From positions 1-64,000 of the forward strand of contig CAVUBM010000049.1 of assembly GCA_963739645.1 (NCBI GenBank): 64,000 bases of DNA, given 5' to 3'. Numbering within the stretch: the stretch's first letter is position 1; each line of letters starts with the position of its first letter. This document shows positions 54,627 to 63,460 of this stretch, piece by piece. The position numbers and the translations under genes were made by a program. Below the pieces are notes generated by a model, which was given only the letters and a program-made list of their open reading frames with translations, was not told where the DNA came from and ran no database searches. This DNA comes from JASHPR01 sp963739645 (GTDB lineage Bacteria > Actinomycetota > Actinomycetes > Streptosporangiales > Streptosporangiaceae).

Positions 54627-55157
54627 TCAGTGCGCGGGCTGCCCCAGGTTGCCCGGGCTCAGCCCGCGATGCCGGAACGCCCAGCCGCGGAGCCCGTGTC
54701 CCACCTGGGCCAGCGCCGGCGGCGGCACCGCGAGCACCAGGCACTTCGCGTGCGCCAGGCAGTAGCGGCTGACCCGGCAGGCCACCGCGTGGGCCAGCGG
54801 CCCGCGGCGCCCCGCGCCGACGACCAGGATGTCGTCGGGCTCGCACGCCACGTTGACGAGCACGCGTCCCGGCTCGCCGCGCAGGACTTGGGACTGGACG
54901 GCCACGTCGTCGGGGACGCCGCCGAACGCGAGGTCGATGGCATGCCAGAGGCGCTGCCAGGCGGCGTCGTTCCAGTACTGACGCAGGTAAGGCGATGGGT
55001 GGCTGCGATCGGCGAGGTCACCGCCCGGGGGCGTCCACGCGTGTATGGGGACCAAGGCCGCGTGAAGCTCGCGGGCGAGATCGGCTGCATGGCGGAGCGC
55101 CTGGAGGCTGCCCGGTGACCCGCTGACGCCGACGATGATCCGACGTACCGCGGACAC
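54627..55157 (-). CDS. Universal stress protein (UspA family)
   Basis: Single Usp domain, about 176 residues: VRRIIVGVSGSPGSLQALRH, AALVPIHAWTPPGG, and the nucleotide-binding motif DILVVGAGRRGPLAHAVACR with VSRYCLAHAKCLVLAV. The usual ATP-binding GSxGxGG pattern appears in altered form (GAGRRGPL). GTG 55157 is preceded by ggaaggag. Function in stress adaptation is family knowledge. Intact. Confidence 0.85.
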   Translation of the reverse strand: MSAVRRIIVGVSGSPGSLQALRHAADLARELHAALVPIHAWTPPGGDLADRSHPSPYLRQYWNDAAWQRLWHAIDLAFGGVPDDVAVQSQVLRGEPGRVLVNVACEPDDILVVGAGRRGPLAHAVACRVSRYCLAHAKCLVLAVPPPALAQVGHGLRGWAFRHRGLSPGNLGQPAH

Positions 55158-55324
55158 GGTGAGGCTCCTTCCAGAAGGGATTCTTACGCCACCAGTAAAC
55201 CCCTGCGCGCCCTCCGTGACGACCCGAAACCGTTCCCCGGGCCGTTTCATAACGAGATCCTGGCGCGACCTCATCTGCCTGTCGTCCCGCCGTCATCTGC
55301 CGCCCCAAACGCTGGCACCGTAAG

Positions 55325-55354
55325 TTGACAGTGACTCTCAAAAGCTTGTAGCAT
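55325..55354 (+). promoter_or_regulatory. Promoter and TetR-type operator upstream of the DHA2 efflux gene
   Basis: TTGACA (55325-55330) and TAGCAT (55349-55354) have 18-bp spacing. Overlapping the -35, ttgacagtgactctcaa (55325-55341) is an imperfect palindrome with 14 of 17 positions symmetric, suitable for the TetR encoded by the second gene of the operon. Confidence 0.5.
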
Positions 55355-55390
55355 CCGTTTCAGATGCACTACCGAAAGAGGGTCAATGTC

Positions 55391-57004
55391 ATGAGCGACA
55401 GTGCCATGAGCCTTGGCACCGCTGGCCGCGATGCCGCGGGCAACTCCGAGCGGCGCCGGTGGTGGGCCCTGGGCGCCCTCGCGCTGAGCGTTTTGGTCGT
55501 GGGCCTCGACCTCACCGTGCTGAACCTGGCCCTGCCCACGCTCGGGGTCCAGCTGCACGCGTCAACCAGCGACCTGCAGTGGTTCATCGACTCCTACAGC
55601 CTGGTGCTGGCCGCGGCGCTGCTGCCCGCGGGCCTGCTCGGCGACCGGTTCGGCCGGAAGAAGATGCTGATTGTAGGGCTGGTCGTGTTTGCCGTGGCGT
55701 CGCTGGCCTGCGCCTACTCGCAGTCGTCGGGCGAGCTCGTGGCCGCGCGGGCCGTGCTCGGGCTGGGCGCGGCGGTGATCCTGCCGCTGTCGATCGCGGT
55801 CATCCCGGTGCTGTTCACCCCGGAGGAGCGCCCGAAGGCCATCGCGGTGGTCATGGGCGCGGTGTTCATCGGCTACCCGGTCGGCCCGCTGCTGGGCGGC
55901 TGGCTGCTGGACAACTTCTGGTGGGGGTCGGTGTTCCTGATCAACGTCCCGGTCATCGCGCTCGCGCTGATCGCCGTGACGCTGCTGATGCCGGAGTCCC
56001 GCAGCGAGCGGCGCCCCCGGCTGGACCTGGCCGGCGTGGTGATCTCAAGCCTCGGCCTGACCAGCCTCACCTACGGCGTCATCCAGGCCGGCCAGGACGG
56101 CTGGGGTGACGCGACCGCGCTGGTCACGATGGCGGGCGGCGTCGTGATCCTGACGGCCTTCGTGGCCTGGGAGCGGCGGGTATCCCGGCGCCCGGGCGGG
56201 CAGCCGCTGGTTCAGCTGACCCTGTTCCAGTCGGCGGGCTTCACCTGGGGCACGATCCTGTCCACGCTGGTGTCCTTCGCGCTGTTCGGGATCCTGTTCG
56301 CGATGCCGCTGTACTTCAGGGACGTCCGCGGCCTCGACTCCTTCGGTGCCGGGTTGCGGCTGCTGCCGATGATCGGCGGGATGGTCGTCGGCATGGTGGC
56401 CGGGACCAGGCTCCAGAGCGCGCCGGGCCGGTCCGGGCTGAGCCCCAAGGCGCTGGTGGCGTCCGGGTTCGCGGTGATGGCGGCGGCCCTGGCGGCCGGG
56501 GCCCTCACCAGCATCGACAGCGGCACCGGCTTTGGCGCGGCGTGGTTCGCCGCGGCGGGGGCGGGGCTCGGCCTGGCCATGCCGTCGGCCATGAACGCGG
56601 CCCTGGGCGCGCTCTCGGCCGAGCGGAGCGGCGCGGGCTCCTCGCTGATCCAGGCGCTGCGCCAGGTCGGGGCCACCCTGGGGGCCGCGATCCTGGGCAC
56701 CCTGCTCAGCTCGGCCTACCAGGCCAGGCTCGACGTCACCGGGCTGCCGGCCGCGGCCGCAGACGCGGCGAAGTCTGGCGTGTCCGGCGGCGTCGAGGTG
56801 GCCCGCAGCCTGGGCTCGGCGCCCCTGCTGCGCTCCGTGGAGGTCGCCTTCGTGCACGGCATGGACATGATGCTCTGGTGCTGCGCGGGCATCGCCCTCG
56901 CCGCCGCCCTGCTGGCGCTGGCCTTCCTGCCACGCCAGACGGCGCCGCAGCCGCCCCCGGCCGGTGAGCCCACTGCCGTTCCGGCGCCCGCGAGGGCAGA
57001 ATGA
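55391..57004 (+). CDS. DHA2-family MFS drug-efflux transporter
   Basis: About 537 residues, 14 helices predicted. Family motifs: LDLTVLNLALPTLGVQLHAS (motif D1 region), LLPAGLLGDRFGRKKMLIVG (motif A) and AVFIGYPVGPLLGGWLLDNF (motif C, antiporter type). Start ATG 55391 preferred; ATG 55364 adds nine residues. Proton-coupled export of hydrophobic drugs is the family function; substrate unknown. Overlaps the TetR gene by ATGA. Intact. Confidence 0.9.
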   Translation: MSDSAMSLGTAGRDAAGNSERRRWWALGALALSVLVVGLDLTVLNLALPTLGVQLHASTSDLQWFIDSYSLVLAAALLPAGLLGDRFGRKKMLIVGLVVFAVASLACAYSQSSGELVAARAVLGLGAAVILPLSIAVIPVLFTPEERPKAIAVVMGAVFIGYPVGPLLGGWLLDNFWWGSVFLINVPVIALALIAVTLLMPESRSERRPRLDLAGVVISSLGLTSLTYGVIQAGQDGWGDATALVTMAGGVVILTAFVAWERRVSRRPGGQPLVQLTLFQSAGFTWGTILSTLVSFALFGILFAMPLYFRDVRGLDSFGAGLRLLPMIGGMVVGMVAGTRLQSAPGRSGLSPKALVASGFAVMAAALAAGALTSIDSGTGFGAAWFAAAGAGLGLAMPSAMNAALGALSAERSGAGSSLIQALRQVGATLGAAILGTLLSSAYQARLDVTGLPAAAADAAKSGVSGGVEVARSLGSAPLLRSVEVAFVHGMDMMLWCCAGIALAAALLALAFLPRQTAPQPPPAGEPTAVPAPARAE

Positions 57005-57615
57005 CAACCATGAGCGAGGCACCGGCCACGGACAGACCCGCCGGGCTGCGTGAACGGAAGAAGGCCAGGACGCGTGCTGCCATCAGGGAGCACGCGCTCC
57101 GGCTTTTCCGGGAACAGGGCTACTACGCCACGACCGTCGAGCAGATCGCCGAGGCGGCCGAGGTCTCGCCGAGCACGTTCTTCCGCTACTTCCCCACCAA
57201 GGAGGATGTCGTCCTGCAGGACGACATCGACGTCCTCGGCATGAAGACCTTCCAGTCCCTGCCTGCCGAGATGAGCCCGATCGCCGCGTTCCGCGCCGCG
57301 GCGGCGCAGATGATCACCACGCTTACGCCCGAGGAACTCGGCCGCTTCAGGGAGACCACCAAGCTGACCATGACCGTCCCCGAGGTGCGGGCCCGCGCGC
57401 TGGACGAGTTCGCCCGGACGATCGAGCAGATCGCGGCCGCGGTCGCGCTGCGAACCGGGCGCTCCCCCGATGACTTCGCGGTCCGCAATCTGGCCGGGGC
57501 GGTGGTCGGCGTCATCATGTCGGCCACGATGCCGTGGGAGGAGATGCCGACGACGGACATGTTCGAGCGGATCGACACGGCCCTGGCCAACCTGGAGGCC
57601 GGCTTCCCGCTCTAG
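57001..57615 (+). CDS. TetR-family regulator of the adjacent efflux gene
   Basis: About 204 residues. N-terminal HTH: RAAIREHALRLFREQGYYAT, TVEQIAEAAEVSPSTFFRYF, PTKEDVVLQDD. The variable C-terminal domain (PEELGRFRETTKLTMTVPEV) would bind the effector. Start ATG 57001 overlaps the efflux stop, so the pair is co-expressed; likely represses its own operon through the palindrome at 55325-55341 (inference). Intact. Confidence 0.9.
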   Translation: MTTMSEAPATDRPAGLRERKKARTRAAIREHALRLFREQGYYATTVEQIAEAAEVSPSTFFRYFPTKEDVVLQDDIDVLGMKTFQSLPAEMSPIAAFRAAAAQMITTLTPEELGRFRETTKLTMTVPEVRARALDEFARTIEQIAAAVALRTGRSPDDFAVRNLAGAVVGVIMSATMPWEEMPTTDMFERIDTALANLEAGFPL

Positions 57616-57774
57616 CCGGGAACCACCCGCCCACTCGACCCCGGAGCCAGGGCCCCCACCAGCCCCAAGACGCCCAACCCCCATTAGCCCGGAGCCACCG
57701 CCGGGGAATGTTGCGAGTTCAATCACCGTTGATGCCCCCTAACAAGACGTGACCTTGCGGAGGAGGATGGAGCC

Positions 57775-58752
57775 ATGCCAGCGGTTACGGTCGACGACAT
57801 TCTGGTGCTGCCCAGGATCGAGGAGCCAGATCCCGCGATCGCGCTGGACCGGCCGGTCCTCGGGGTGACCACCGCGCCATCCGGCTACGAAGGCGAGGGG
57901 TTCCCGGTCCGCCGCGCGTTCGCGGGCGTTGACCTGCGGGCCCTCGACCCGTTCATTCACATGGACCAGATGGGCGAGGTGGACTACGCACCGGGCGAGC
58001 CCAAGGGCACGGCCTGGCACCCACACCGCGGCTTCGAGACCGTGACCTACATGATCGACGGCACGTTCCGCCACCAGGACTCCAACGGCGGCGGCGGGCT
58101 GATCACCAACGGGGACACCCAGTGGATGACCGCGGGCGGCGGCATCCTGCACATCGAGGAGCCGCCCGAGGACCTGGTCATGAGCGGCGGGCTGTTCCAC
58201 GGCTTCCAGCTCTGGGTCAACCTGCCCTCCCGCCTCAAGATGGCGGCCCCCCGCTACCAGGACATCAAGGCCGGGCAGGTGGCCCTGCTGAGCTCGCCAG
58301 ACGGCGGCGCCCTGGTCCGCGTCATCGCGGGCGAGGTGGGCGGCCACCAGGGTCCGGGGGTCACCCATACGCCGATCACGCTGCTGCACGCCACCCTGCA
58401 GCCCGGCGCCCAGCTGCGGCTGCCGTGGCGGAACGACTTCAGCGCCCTCGGCTACGTGCTGGCCGGATCGGGCACCGTGGGGACGGCCGGGCGGCCGGTG
58501 CGCACGGGCCAGCTCGCGGTGTTCGGCGCGGGCGACGTGATCACCATCGCGGCGAGCACCCGCGACGACGGACCCAGCCACGGGCTGGACATCCTGGTCC
58601 TCGGCGGCGAGCCGATCCGGGAGCCCGTCGCCGCGTACGGGCCGTTCGTGATGAACACCAGGGACGAACTGGTCCAGGCGTTCGAGGACTTCCAGGCCGG
58701 CCGGCTCGGCTCGATCCCCGCCGAGCCGCACCCCGGTCACGACGTCATCTAG
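57775..58752 (+). CDS. Pirin family protein
   Basis: Bicupin, about 325 residues. Metal-binding motifs GTAWHPHRGFETVTYMIDG (HxH region) and GGGILHIEEPPEDLVMSGGL, with FHGFQLWVNLPSRLKMAAPR in the N-terminal cupin; second cupin includes GAQLRLPWRNDFSALGYVLA. Pirins are iron proteins, some with quercetinase activity, others regulatory. GGAGGAGG precedes ATG 57775. The 159-bp upstream gap holds its promoter. Intact. Confidence 0.9.
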   Translation: MPAVTVDDILVLPRIEEPDPAIALDRPVLGVTTAPSGYEGEGFPVRRAFAGVDLRALDPFIHMDQMGEVDYAPGEPKGTAWHPHRGFETVTYMIDGTFRHQDSNGGGGLITNGDTQWMTAGGGILHIEEPPEDLVMSGGLFHGFQLWVNLPSRLKMAAPRYQDIKAGQVALLSSPDGGALVRVIAGEVGGHQGPGVTHTPITLLHATLQPGAQLRLPWRNDFSALGYVLAGSGTVGTAGRPVRTGQLAVFGAGDVITIAASTRDDGPSHGLDILVLGGEPIREPVAAYGPFVMNTRDELVQAFEDFQAGRLGSIPAEPHPGHDVI

Positions 58753-58761
58753 AAACCCCCG

Positions 58762-58792
58762 CCGGGCCCGCGGATGCCTCGTCCGGGCCCGG
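58762..58792 (+). terminator. GC-rich hairpin after the pirin gene
   Basis: ccgggcccg (58762-58770) and cgggcccgg (58784-58792) form a perfect 9-bp stem 10 bp after the stop, without U-run. It lies upstream of the aldo/keto reductase start at 58808. Confidence 0.5.
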
Positions 58793-58807
58793 TGAGAGAC
58801 TCGCGGC

Positions 58808-59887
58808 ATGACCTATATCGCCGCTGCTGACCGTTACCAGACCATCCCGTACCGCCACTGCGGCCGCAGCGGGATCCTGCTTCCCGGGGTCTCGCTCGGG
58901 CTCTGGCAGAACTTCGGGTATGACCGGCCGCTCGACACACAGCGGGCGATCCTGCTGCGCGCCTTTGACCTGGGTGTCACACACTTCGACCTGGCCAACA
59001 ACTACGGGGGAAGCTCGCTCAGCACGTCAGATGATCCTTTGGGAAGATTGAAGCACGGGTCCCCGTACGGCTCGGCCGAGATCAACTTCGGCCGCATCAT
59101 GCGCCAGGACCTGCGTCCGTACCGGGACGAGCTGATCATCTCGACCAAGGCCGGCTACGACATGTGGCCCGGGCCCTACGGCGACGGGGGTTCGCGGAAG
59201 TACCTGCTGGCCAGCCTGGACCAGTCGCTGAGCCGGATGGGCCTGGACTACGTCGACATCTTCTACAGCCACCGGGCCGACCCGGACACCCCGCTCGAGG
59301 AGACCATGGGTGCCCTCGACACCGCGGTCAGGTCGGGCCGGGCGCTGTACGCCGGCATCTCGTCGTACTCGGCGGAGCGGACCGCCGAGGCAGCGGCGAT
59401 CATGCGCCGGCTGGGCACGCCCCTGCTCATCCACCAGCCGTCGTACTCGATGCTGAACCGCTGGATCGAGGGCGGCCTGCTCGACGTCCTCGGCCGGGAG
59501 GGCATCGGCTGCATCGCGTTCTCGCCGCTGGCGCAGGGCGTGCTCACCGGGAAGTACCTGAACGGGGTCCCGGAGGGCTCGCGTGCCACCCAGAGCGGCG
59601 GCTCGCTCGACCGCGACCAGCTCACCGAGCCGGTCCTGGCCCACGTCCGCGCGCTGAACAAGATCGCCAGCGCCCGGGGGCAGTCCCTGGCCCAGCTCGC
59701 GCTGGCCTGGGCGCTGCGAGACGAGCGGGTCACCTCGGTGCTCATCGGCGCGAGCAGCGTGGCGCAGCTGGAGGAGAACCTCGGCGCGCTGCGCAACACC
59801 TCGTTCAGCGCCGAGGAGCTGGCCGCGATCGACAGCGACGCGGTGGACGCCGGCATCAACCTCTGGGCCGCGTCGAGCGCCGAGTAG
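58808..59887 (+). CDS. Aldo/keto reductase (YghZ-like)
   Basis: NADPH-dependent reductase, about 359 residues. Catalytic Asp and Tyr in GVTHFDLANNYG; substrate/cofactor motifs LIISTKAGYDMWPGPYG, YVDIFYSHRADPDTPLEETM (HRxDP), RALYAGISSYSAER and SPLAQGVLTGKYL. Between NNYG and SPYGSAEINFGRIM is an in-frame insertion of about 16 residues, SSLSTSDDPLGRLKHG, not present in typical members, encoded by a lower-GC stretch (about 59010-59055). Start ATG 58808. Otherwise intact. Confidence 0.85.
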   Translation: MTYIAAADRYQTIPYRHCGRSGILLPGVSLGLWQNFGYDRPLDTQRAILLRAFDLGVTHFDLANNYGGSSLSTSDDPLGRLKHGSPYGSAEINFGRIMRQDLRPYRDELIISTKAGYDMWPGPYGDGGSRKYLLASLDQSLSRMGLDYVDIFYSHRADPDTPLEETMGALDTAVRSGRALYAGISSYSAERTAEAAAIMRRLGTPLLIHQPSYSMLNRWIEGGLLDVLGREGIGCIAFSPLAQGVLTGKYLNGVPEGSRATQSGGSLDRDQLTEPVLAHVRALNKIASARGQSLAQLALAWALRDERVTSVLIGASSVAQLEENLGALRNTSFSAEELAAIDSDAVDAGINLWAASSAE

Positions 59888-59920
59888 ACGGCCGGGCCGC
59901 GCCGGGAGGCAGGAGCCGAC

Positions 59921-61141
59921 GTGCGGGTTGTGGTGGTGGGGGCCGGGTTCGCCGGCCTGATGGCGGCGGACCGGGTGGCCAGCGCCGGGCACGAGGTGGT
60001 GGTGCTCGAGGCGCGGGACCGGGTCGGCGGCCGCGTGTGGTCCCAGGAGCTGGTGCCCGGTGACCCGTGCAGCGTGATCGAGCGGGGCGGCGAGTTCGTG
60101 CTGGACGGCTACGAGGTGATGCGGGCGGTGCTGGCCGGGCTCGGCCTGGAGCTCGCGGACACGACCATGTCCTATTACGAGCGGGAGCCCCGGGACGGGC
60201 CGCTGACCACGCCCCAGGACGTGGCCCGGTGCGCGGCGGCCGTGGGCCGCGCCGCCGCCTCCGCCCCGCCGGGGGCATCCCTGGCCGAGGTGGTCGCGGG
60301 CTGGGACGGCCCCGCCGGAGCGCTGGCCGCGTACCTGTCCCGCGCGGAGATCACCAACGGCGTCCCGGCCGGGGTGCTGGCCGCGGCGGCGGTCAGGGAC
60401 GTGACCAGCGGTTTCACGCGCCGGCCGTCCTGGCGGGTGGCCGGGGGCAACCAGCGGCTGGCCGAGGGCCTGGCCGGCCGGCTCGGGTCCGCGGTCCGGC
60501 TGCGCAGCCCGGTCCGGGTCGTCGAGCATGATCACGAGGGTGTGCGGGTGCTCACCGGCGACGGACTGGTGGCCGGGGGCGCGGTGATCGTCGCGGTGCC
60601 CATGGCCGTGCTGCGGGAGCTGCCGTTCTCGCCGCCGGTGCCGGACCGCTACCGGGACGCCTGGCGGCGGGCCGGGCTGGCGCACAACGCCAAGCTGCAC
60701 GTCCCGCTGACCCGCCCGGCGGCCGCGTCGGCGGTGCAGAGCGTGCCGGAGCGCTTCTGGACCTGGACCGCGACCGACGCGTCGGGCCAGGTCCAGCCGG
60801 TCCTGCACGCGTTCGGCGGCACCGAGGCGGGGCTGGCGACCCTGGCCGTGACCGACGGCCCGGCCCGGTGGGCGTCCCAGGTGGCGGCGCTGCGTCCCGA
60901 GCTGGCCCTGGACACCGGCCGAGCTCTGGTCACCACCTGGAACGATGATCCGTGGGCCGGTGAGTCGTACTCCGCGGCCACCGTCGACGCGGCCGACGGC
61001 GATGACCAGCTCATCGCCGCGCCCCTGGGCCGGGTGCACTTCGCCGGCGAGCACACCGCCGGGGACTGGGCCGGCCTGATGGAAGGCGCGCTGCGCTCCG
61101 GCGCCCGTGCCGCCGATGAGGTACTCGGCCAGCCGGGCTAG
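59921..61141 (+). CDS. Flavin monoamine oxidase-like protein
   Basis: About 406 residues. FAD-binding N-terminus VVVVGAGFAGLMAADRVASA and VVVLEARDRVGGRVWSQEL; GGNQRLAEGLAGRLGSAVRL and C-terminal FAD motif VHFAGEHTAGDWAGLMEGAL. Start GTG 59921 behind gggaggcaggag. Members oxidise primary amines or amino acids; substrate unknown. Ends just before a convergent hydrolase. Intact. Confidence 0.85.
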   Translation: MRVVVVGAGFAGLMAADRVASAGHEVVVLEARDRVGGRVWSQELVPGDPCSVIERGGEFVLDGYEVMRAVLAGLGLELADTTMSYYEREPRDGPLTTPQDVARCAAAVGRAAASAPPGASLAEVVAGWDGPAGALAAYLSRAEITNGVPAGVLAAAAVRDVTSGFTRRPSWRVAGGNQRLAEGLAGRLGSAVRLRSPVRVVEHDHEGVRVLTGDGLVAGGAVIVAVPMAVLRELPFSPPVPDRYRDAWRRAGLAHNAKLHVPLTRPAAASAVQSVPERFWTWTATDASGQVQPVLHAFGGTEAGLATLAVTDGPARWASQVAALRPELALDTGRALVTTWNDDPWAGESYSAATVDAADGDDQLIAAPLGRVHFAGEHTAGDWAGLMEGALRSGARAADEVLGQPG

Positions 61142-61213
61142 CGCCGAAGGCGCTGGGCCGACTGCGACGGCCGGCCGAAGGCTGGCCCGAGCAGGTGGCA
61201 CGCGGGGGGGTCT

Positions 61214-61229
61214 GGGGGGTCGTCCCCCC
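61214..61229. terminator. G6/C6 hairpin between convergent genes
   Basis: GGGGGG (61214-61219), loop TCGT, CCCCCC (61224-61229), in the 92-bp gap between the amine oxidase stop and the hydrolase stop. It probably acts as a bidirectional terminator. Confidence 0.5.
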
Positions 61230-61233
61230 GAGG

Positions 61234-62164
61234 CTAAACAGGCGCGAACCCCGTCGCCGCGAGGTGGCCGGTCACGAGCGTGGCGCAGCCCGCGGGATCG
61301 TCCAGCCACGGCCCGTGCCCGCCGGGGACCTCATGCAGGACCGCGCCCGGGAATTTTGGCCACCGAGGGACGGGCCTGCGCGGGGCTGAGGAACGGGTCA
61401 GCGGTGCCGATACAGAACATGACCGGCGCGGTGATCTGGCCGAACTCGGCGTCGGTCATGACCACGTCGGCCCGCGGCCGGCGGAAGTGATCGATCGCGT
61501 GCATGAGCGAGGCCACGGTCGTGACGTTGCCCGGGCGGCGGGCCGCGAAGCGCAGCACGTCGAGCAGCTCATCGGGCGCGGCCGCGGCGGCGGCCGGGCT
61601 GAGTCCCTGGCCGAGCAGCCTCCGGTACACCGGCCGCGGCGAGGGGCTGCGCAGCATGGCCTGGCTGAGCCCAGGGACGGTGAGCAGCGACAACGGCATC
61701 CGGACCCGGACCCCGGGCAGCGCGGCCGCGGGCTCGCCGATGGCCACGAGGGAGGCGATGCGTTCTGGCCGGGCGGCCGCGTACCACAGCGCGAACATCC
61801 CGCCCAGGGAGTGGGCCACGACCGGCGCGGTGGCCAGGCCGAGCGCGTCGAACAGGCCGTCCAGCAGGGCCAGGGTGTGGCCGCGCACGTTGCCGGTCCG
61901 GTAGCCGGACGGCCCGGACAGGCCGTGGCCGGGCAGCTCGACCAGATGGGCCCGGTACCCGGTGAAGTCGGCGAGCCACGGCGCCCACACCGCCGCGGCC
62001 AGGCTCACGCCGTGCAGCATCACCAGCGGCGGGCCGTCACCGACGCTGAGCACACGCAGCCGCATCCGGCCCGGGCCGGTGTCGAGGAACGACTCGTCGG
62101 GCCGCAGGCCGTAGCGGGCGAACAGCCGGGTCTCGGCGTCCCGTATCCGGTGGTCGAGTTTCAT
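61234..62164 (-). CDS. Alpha/beta hydrolase in an Rrf2-controlled operon
   Basis: About 309 residues. PPLVMLHGVSLAAAVWAPWL (oxyanion), HLVELPGHGLSGPSGYR, nucleophile TAPVVAHSLGGMFALWYAAA and VMFCIGTADPFLSPAQAR. A break near 61355 leads to the C-terminus AVLHEVPGGHGPWLDDPAGC with catalytic His. Start ATG 62164 behind aaggagg, overlapping the Rrf2 stop (ATGA). Substrate unknown. Confidence 0.8.
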
Positions 62165-62697
62165 GTCCTGTCCTCCTTGCGCGTCGCGGGCTCCGTCGGC
62201 CGGCCCGCGCGGGTCACCATCCCCCCGGGCAGCGTGGCCAGCCACGAGGTCACTCGCGTAACGGCACCTATGCCCGAGGTTTCAACCAGGTCGGCAATCG
62301 TGGTCGCCGCCAGCTCCGCCCGCCAGGCGCTCTCGGCGCGGTCCATCACCTGGGCGATGCCGCAGGGCCGCCGGCAGGCGGCGCCGGTGAGCGGAACCGG
62401 CCCGCGCTGGCGGATCTCGGTGCAGTGGAACAGCGGGCTCGGCCCCTCCACGGCCTCGACGATGTCGGCGACGGTGATGTCTCCGGGCGGGCGGGCCAGC
62501 CGGAACCCGCCCCGCGGGCCGCTGGTCGCGCTGAGCAGGTCCGCCCGCACCAGCGCCTTGAGCAGCTTGGCCAGGTAGGCCTCGGGCAGGTCATAGAACT
62601 CGGCCAGGCGCCGGGCCGGCAGCGGGTCACGGTCGCGGGTGAAGGTCAGCAGCCAGGTGCAGTGCAGGGCCCATTCCACGCCTTCGGGCAGCCTCAT
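62161..62697 (-). CDS. Rrf2-family transcriptional regulator
   Basis: About 178 residues. HTH region LPARRLAEFYDLPEAYLAKL, wing SATSGPRGGFRLARPPGDIT and dimerisation helix VADIVEAVEGPSPLFHC. Three cysteines (FHCTEIRQRG, AACRRPCGIA) resemble the Fe-S or redox-sensing cluster of Rrf2 proteins. Start ATG 62697 sits inside a perfect palindrome that overlaps its own start, so autoregulation is likely. Overlaps the hydrolase gene by ATGA. Confidence 0.9.
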   Translation of the reverse strand: MRLPEGVEWALHCTWLLTFTRDRDPLPARRLAEFYDLPEAYLAKLLKALVRADLLSATSGPRGGFRLARPPGDITVADIVEAVEGPSPLFHCTEIRQRGPVPLTGAACRRPCGIAQVMDRAESAWRAELAATTIADLVETSGIGAVTRVTSWLATLPGGMVTRAGRPTEPATRKEDRT

Positions 62698-62725
62698 ATT
62701 ATGGATATTACATATCCATAATATG
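62695..62725. promoter_or_regulatory. AT-rich 14-bp perfect inverted repeat at the Rrf2 start
   Basis: catattatggatat (62695-62708) and atatccataatatg (62712-62725) pair perfectly around tac. The 31-bp element is almost entirely A/T in a GC-rich window and overlaps the rrf2 start codon, a textbook location for Rrf2-type operators. Confidence 0.7.
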
Positions 62726-62740
62726 CGCGTCAACCCGGGA

Positions 62741-63404
62741 TTACGGGCGCCGGCCCGTCCAGGAGCTGATCTCCATGCCGTCCTCGACCGGGAAGGACAC
62801 GGTCACGTACCCGCTGGCCGGGTCCCTGACGTAGCCGAGGTATTCCGCCAGGCTGGCGTGACTGTTGTCGTCGGCGGCGACCAGCGCACCGGGCGAGAGC
62901 ACAGGCTCCAGCAGGCGGAGCACGGGCAGGCACAGGTCCTTCCACCCGTCCAGCAGGACGAGGCCGACCGGGCCGCGGAGGCCGGCCAGCGTCTCCCGCG
63001 CGTCACCGGGCAGGACGGTCACCACGCGGTCCACGCCCGCCTGCCGCAGGTTGGCCCGGGCCGCGTCGACCTTCGTGCTGCTCAGCTCCGTGGTCACGAC
63101 GTGACCGGTGCCGTTGTCGGTCACCGCGGCCGCGAGGTAGATGGTCGAGATGCCAAACGAGGTGCCGAACTCCACCACGGTTTCCGGCCGGATGGCCCGG
63201 ACCAGTGCGTAGAGCAGCTGGCCCGCCTCGGCCGAGATCGGGAGGTAGACGTCCTGGCAGGGCCTCAGAGCGCTCCCGCGGTGAGGCGGTCGCGTGCGTT
63301 CGCCCGGGGGGCAGTGCGGGCGCGTGGTCATCGTCCCGGTCGGCCGCGGCGAACAGCCGGCCGAGCACGTCCTGGACGGGGGGTGAGCTGAGAGTACTGG
63401 TCAT
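62741..63404 (-). CDS. SAM-dependent O-methyltransferase (class I, caffeoyl-CoA type)
   Basis: About 221 residues. The N-terminus TSTLSSPPVQDVLGRLFAAA is in a different frame from the body; a break lies between about 63250 and 63320. Body: DVYLPISAEAGQLLYALVRA, TVVEFGTSFGISTIYLAAAV (motif I), GHVVTTELSSTKVDAARANL, and GPVGLVLLDGWKDLCLPVLR with metal-binding Asp. Start ATG 63404, divergent from a TetR gene across a 56-bp gap containing a palindrome. Acceptor substrate unknown. Confidence 0.85.
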
Positions 63405-63414
63405 GAGGTCAACC

Positions 63415-63436
63415 CTAGACGCAACGTTGCGTCTAG
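63415..63436. promoter_or_regulatory. 22-bp perfect palindrome (putative TetR operator)
   Basis: ctagacgcaac at 63415-63425 is the exact reverse complement of gttgcgtctag at 63426-63436, with no spacer, in the centre of the 56-bp divergent gap between the O-methyltransferase and TetR genes. Confidence 0.7.
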
Positions 63437-63460
63437 ACAACATCTCGCTATGATGACGCC

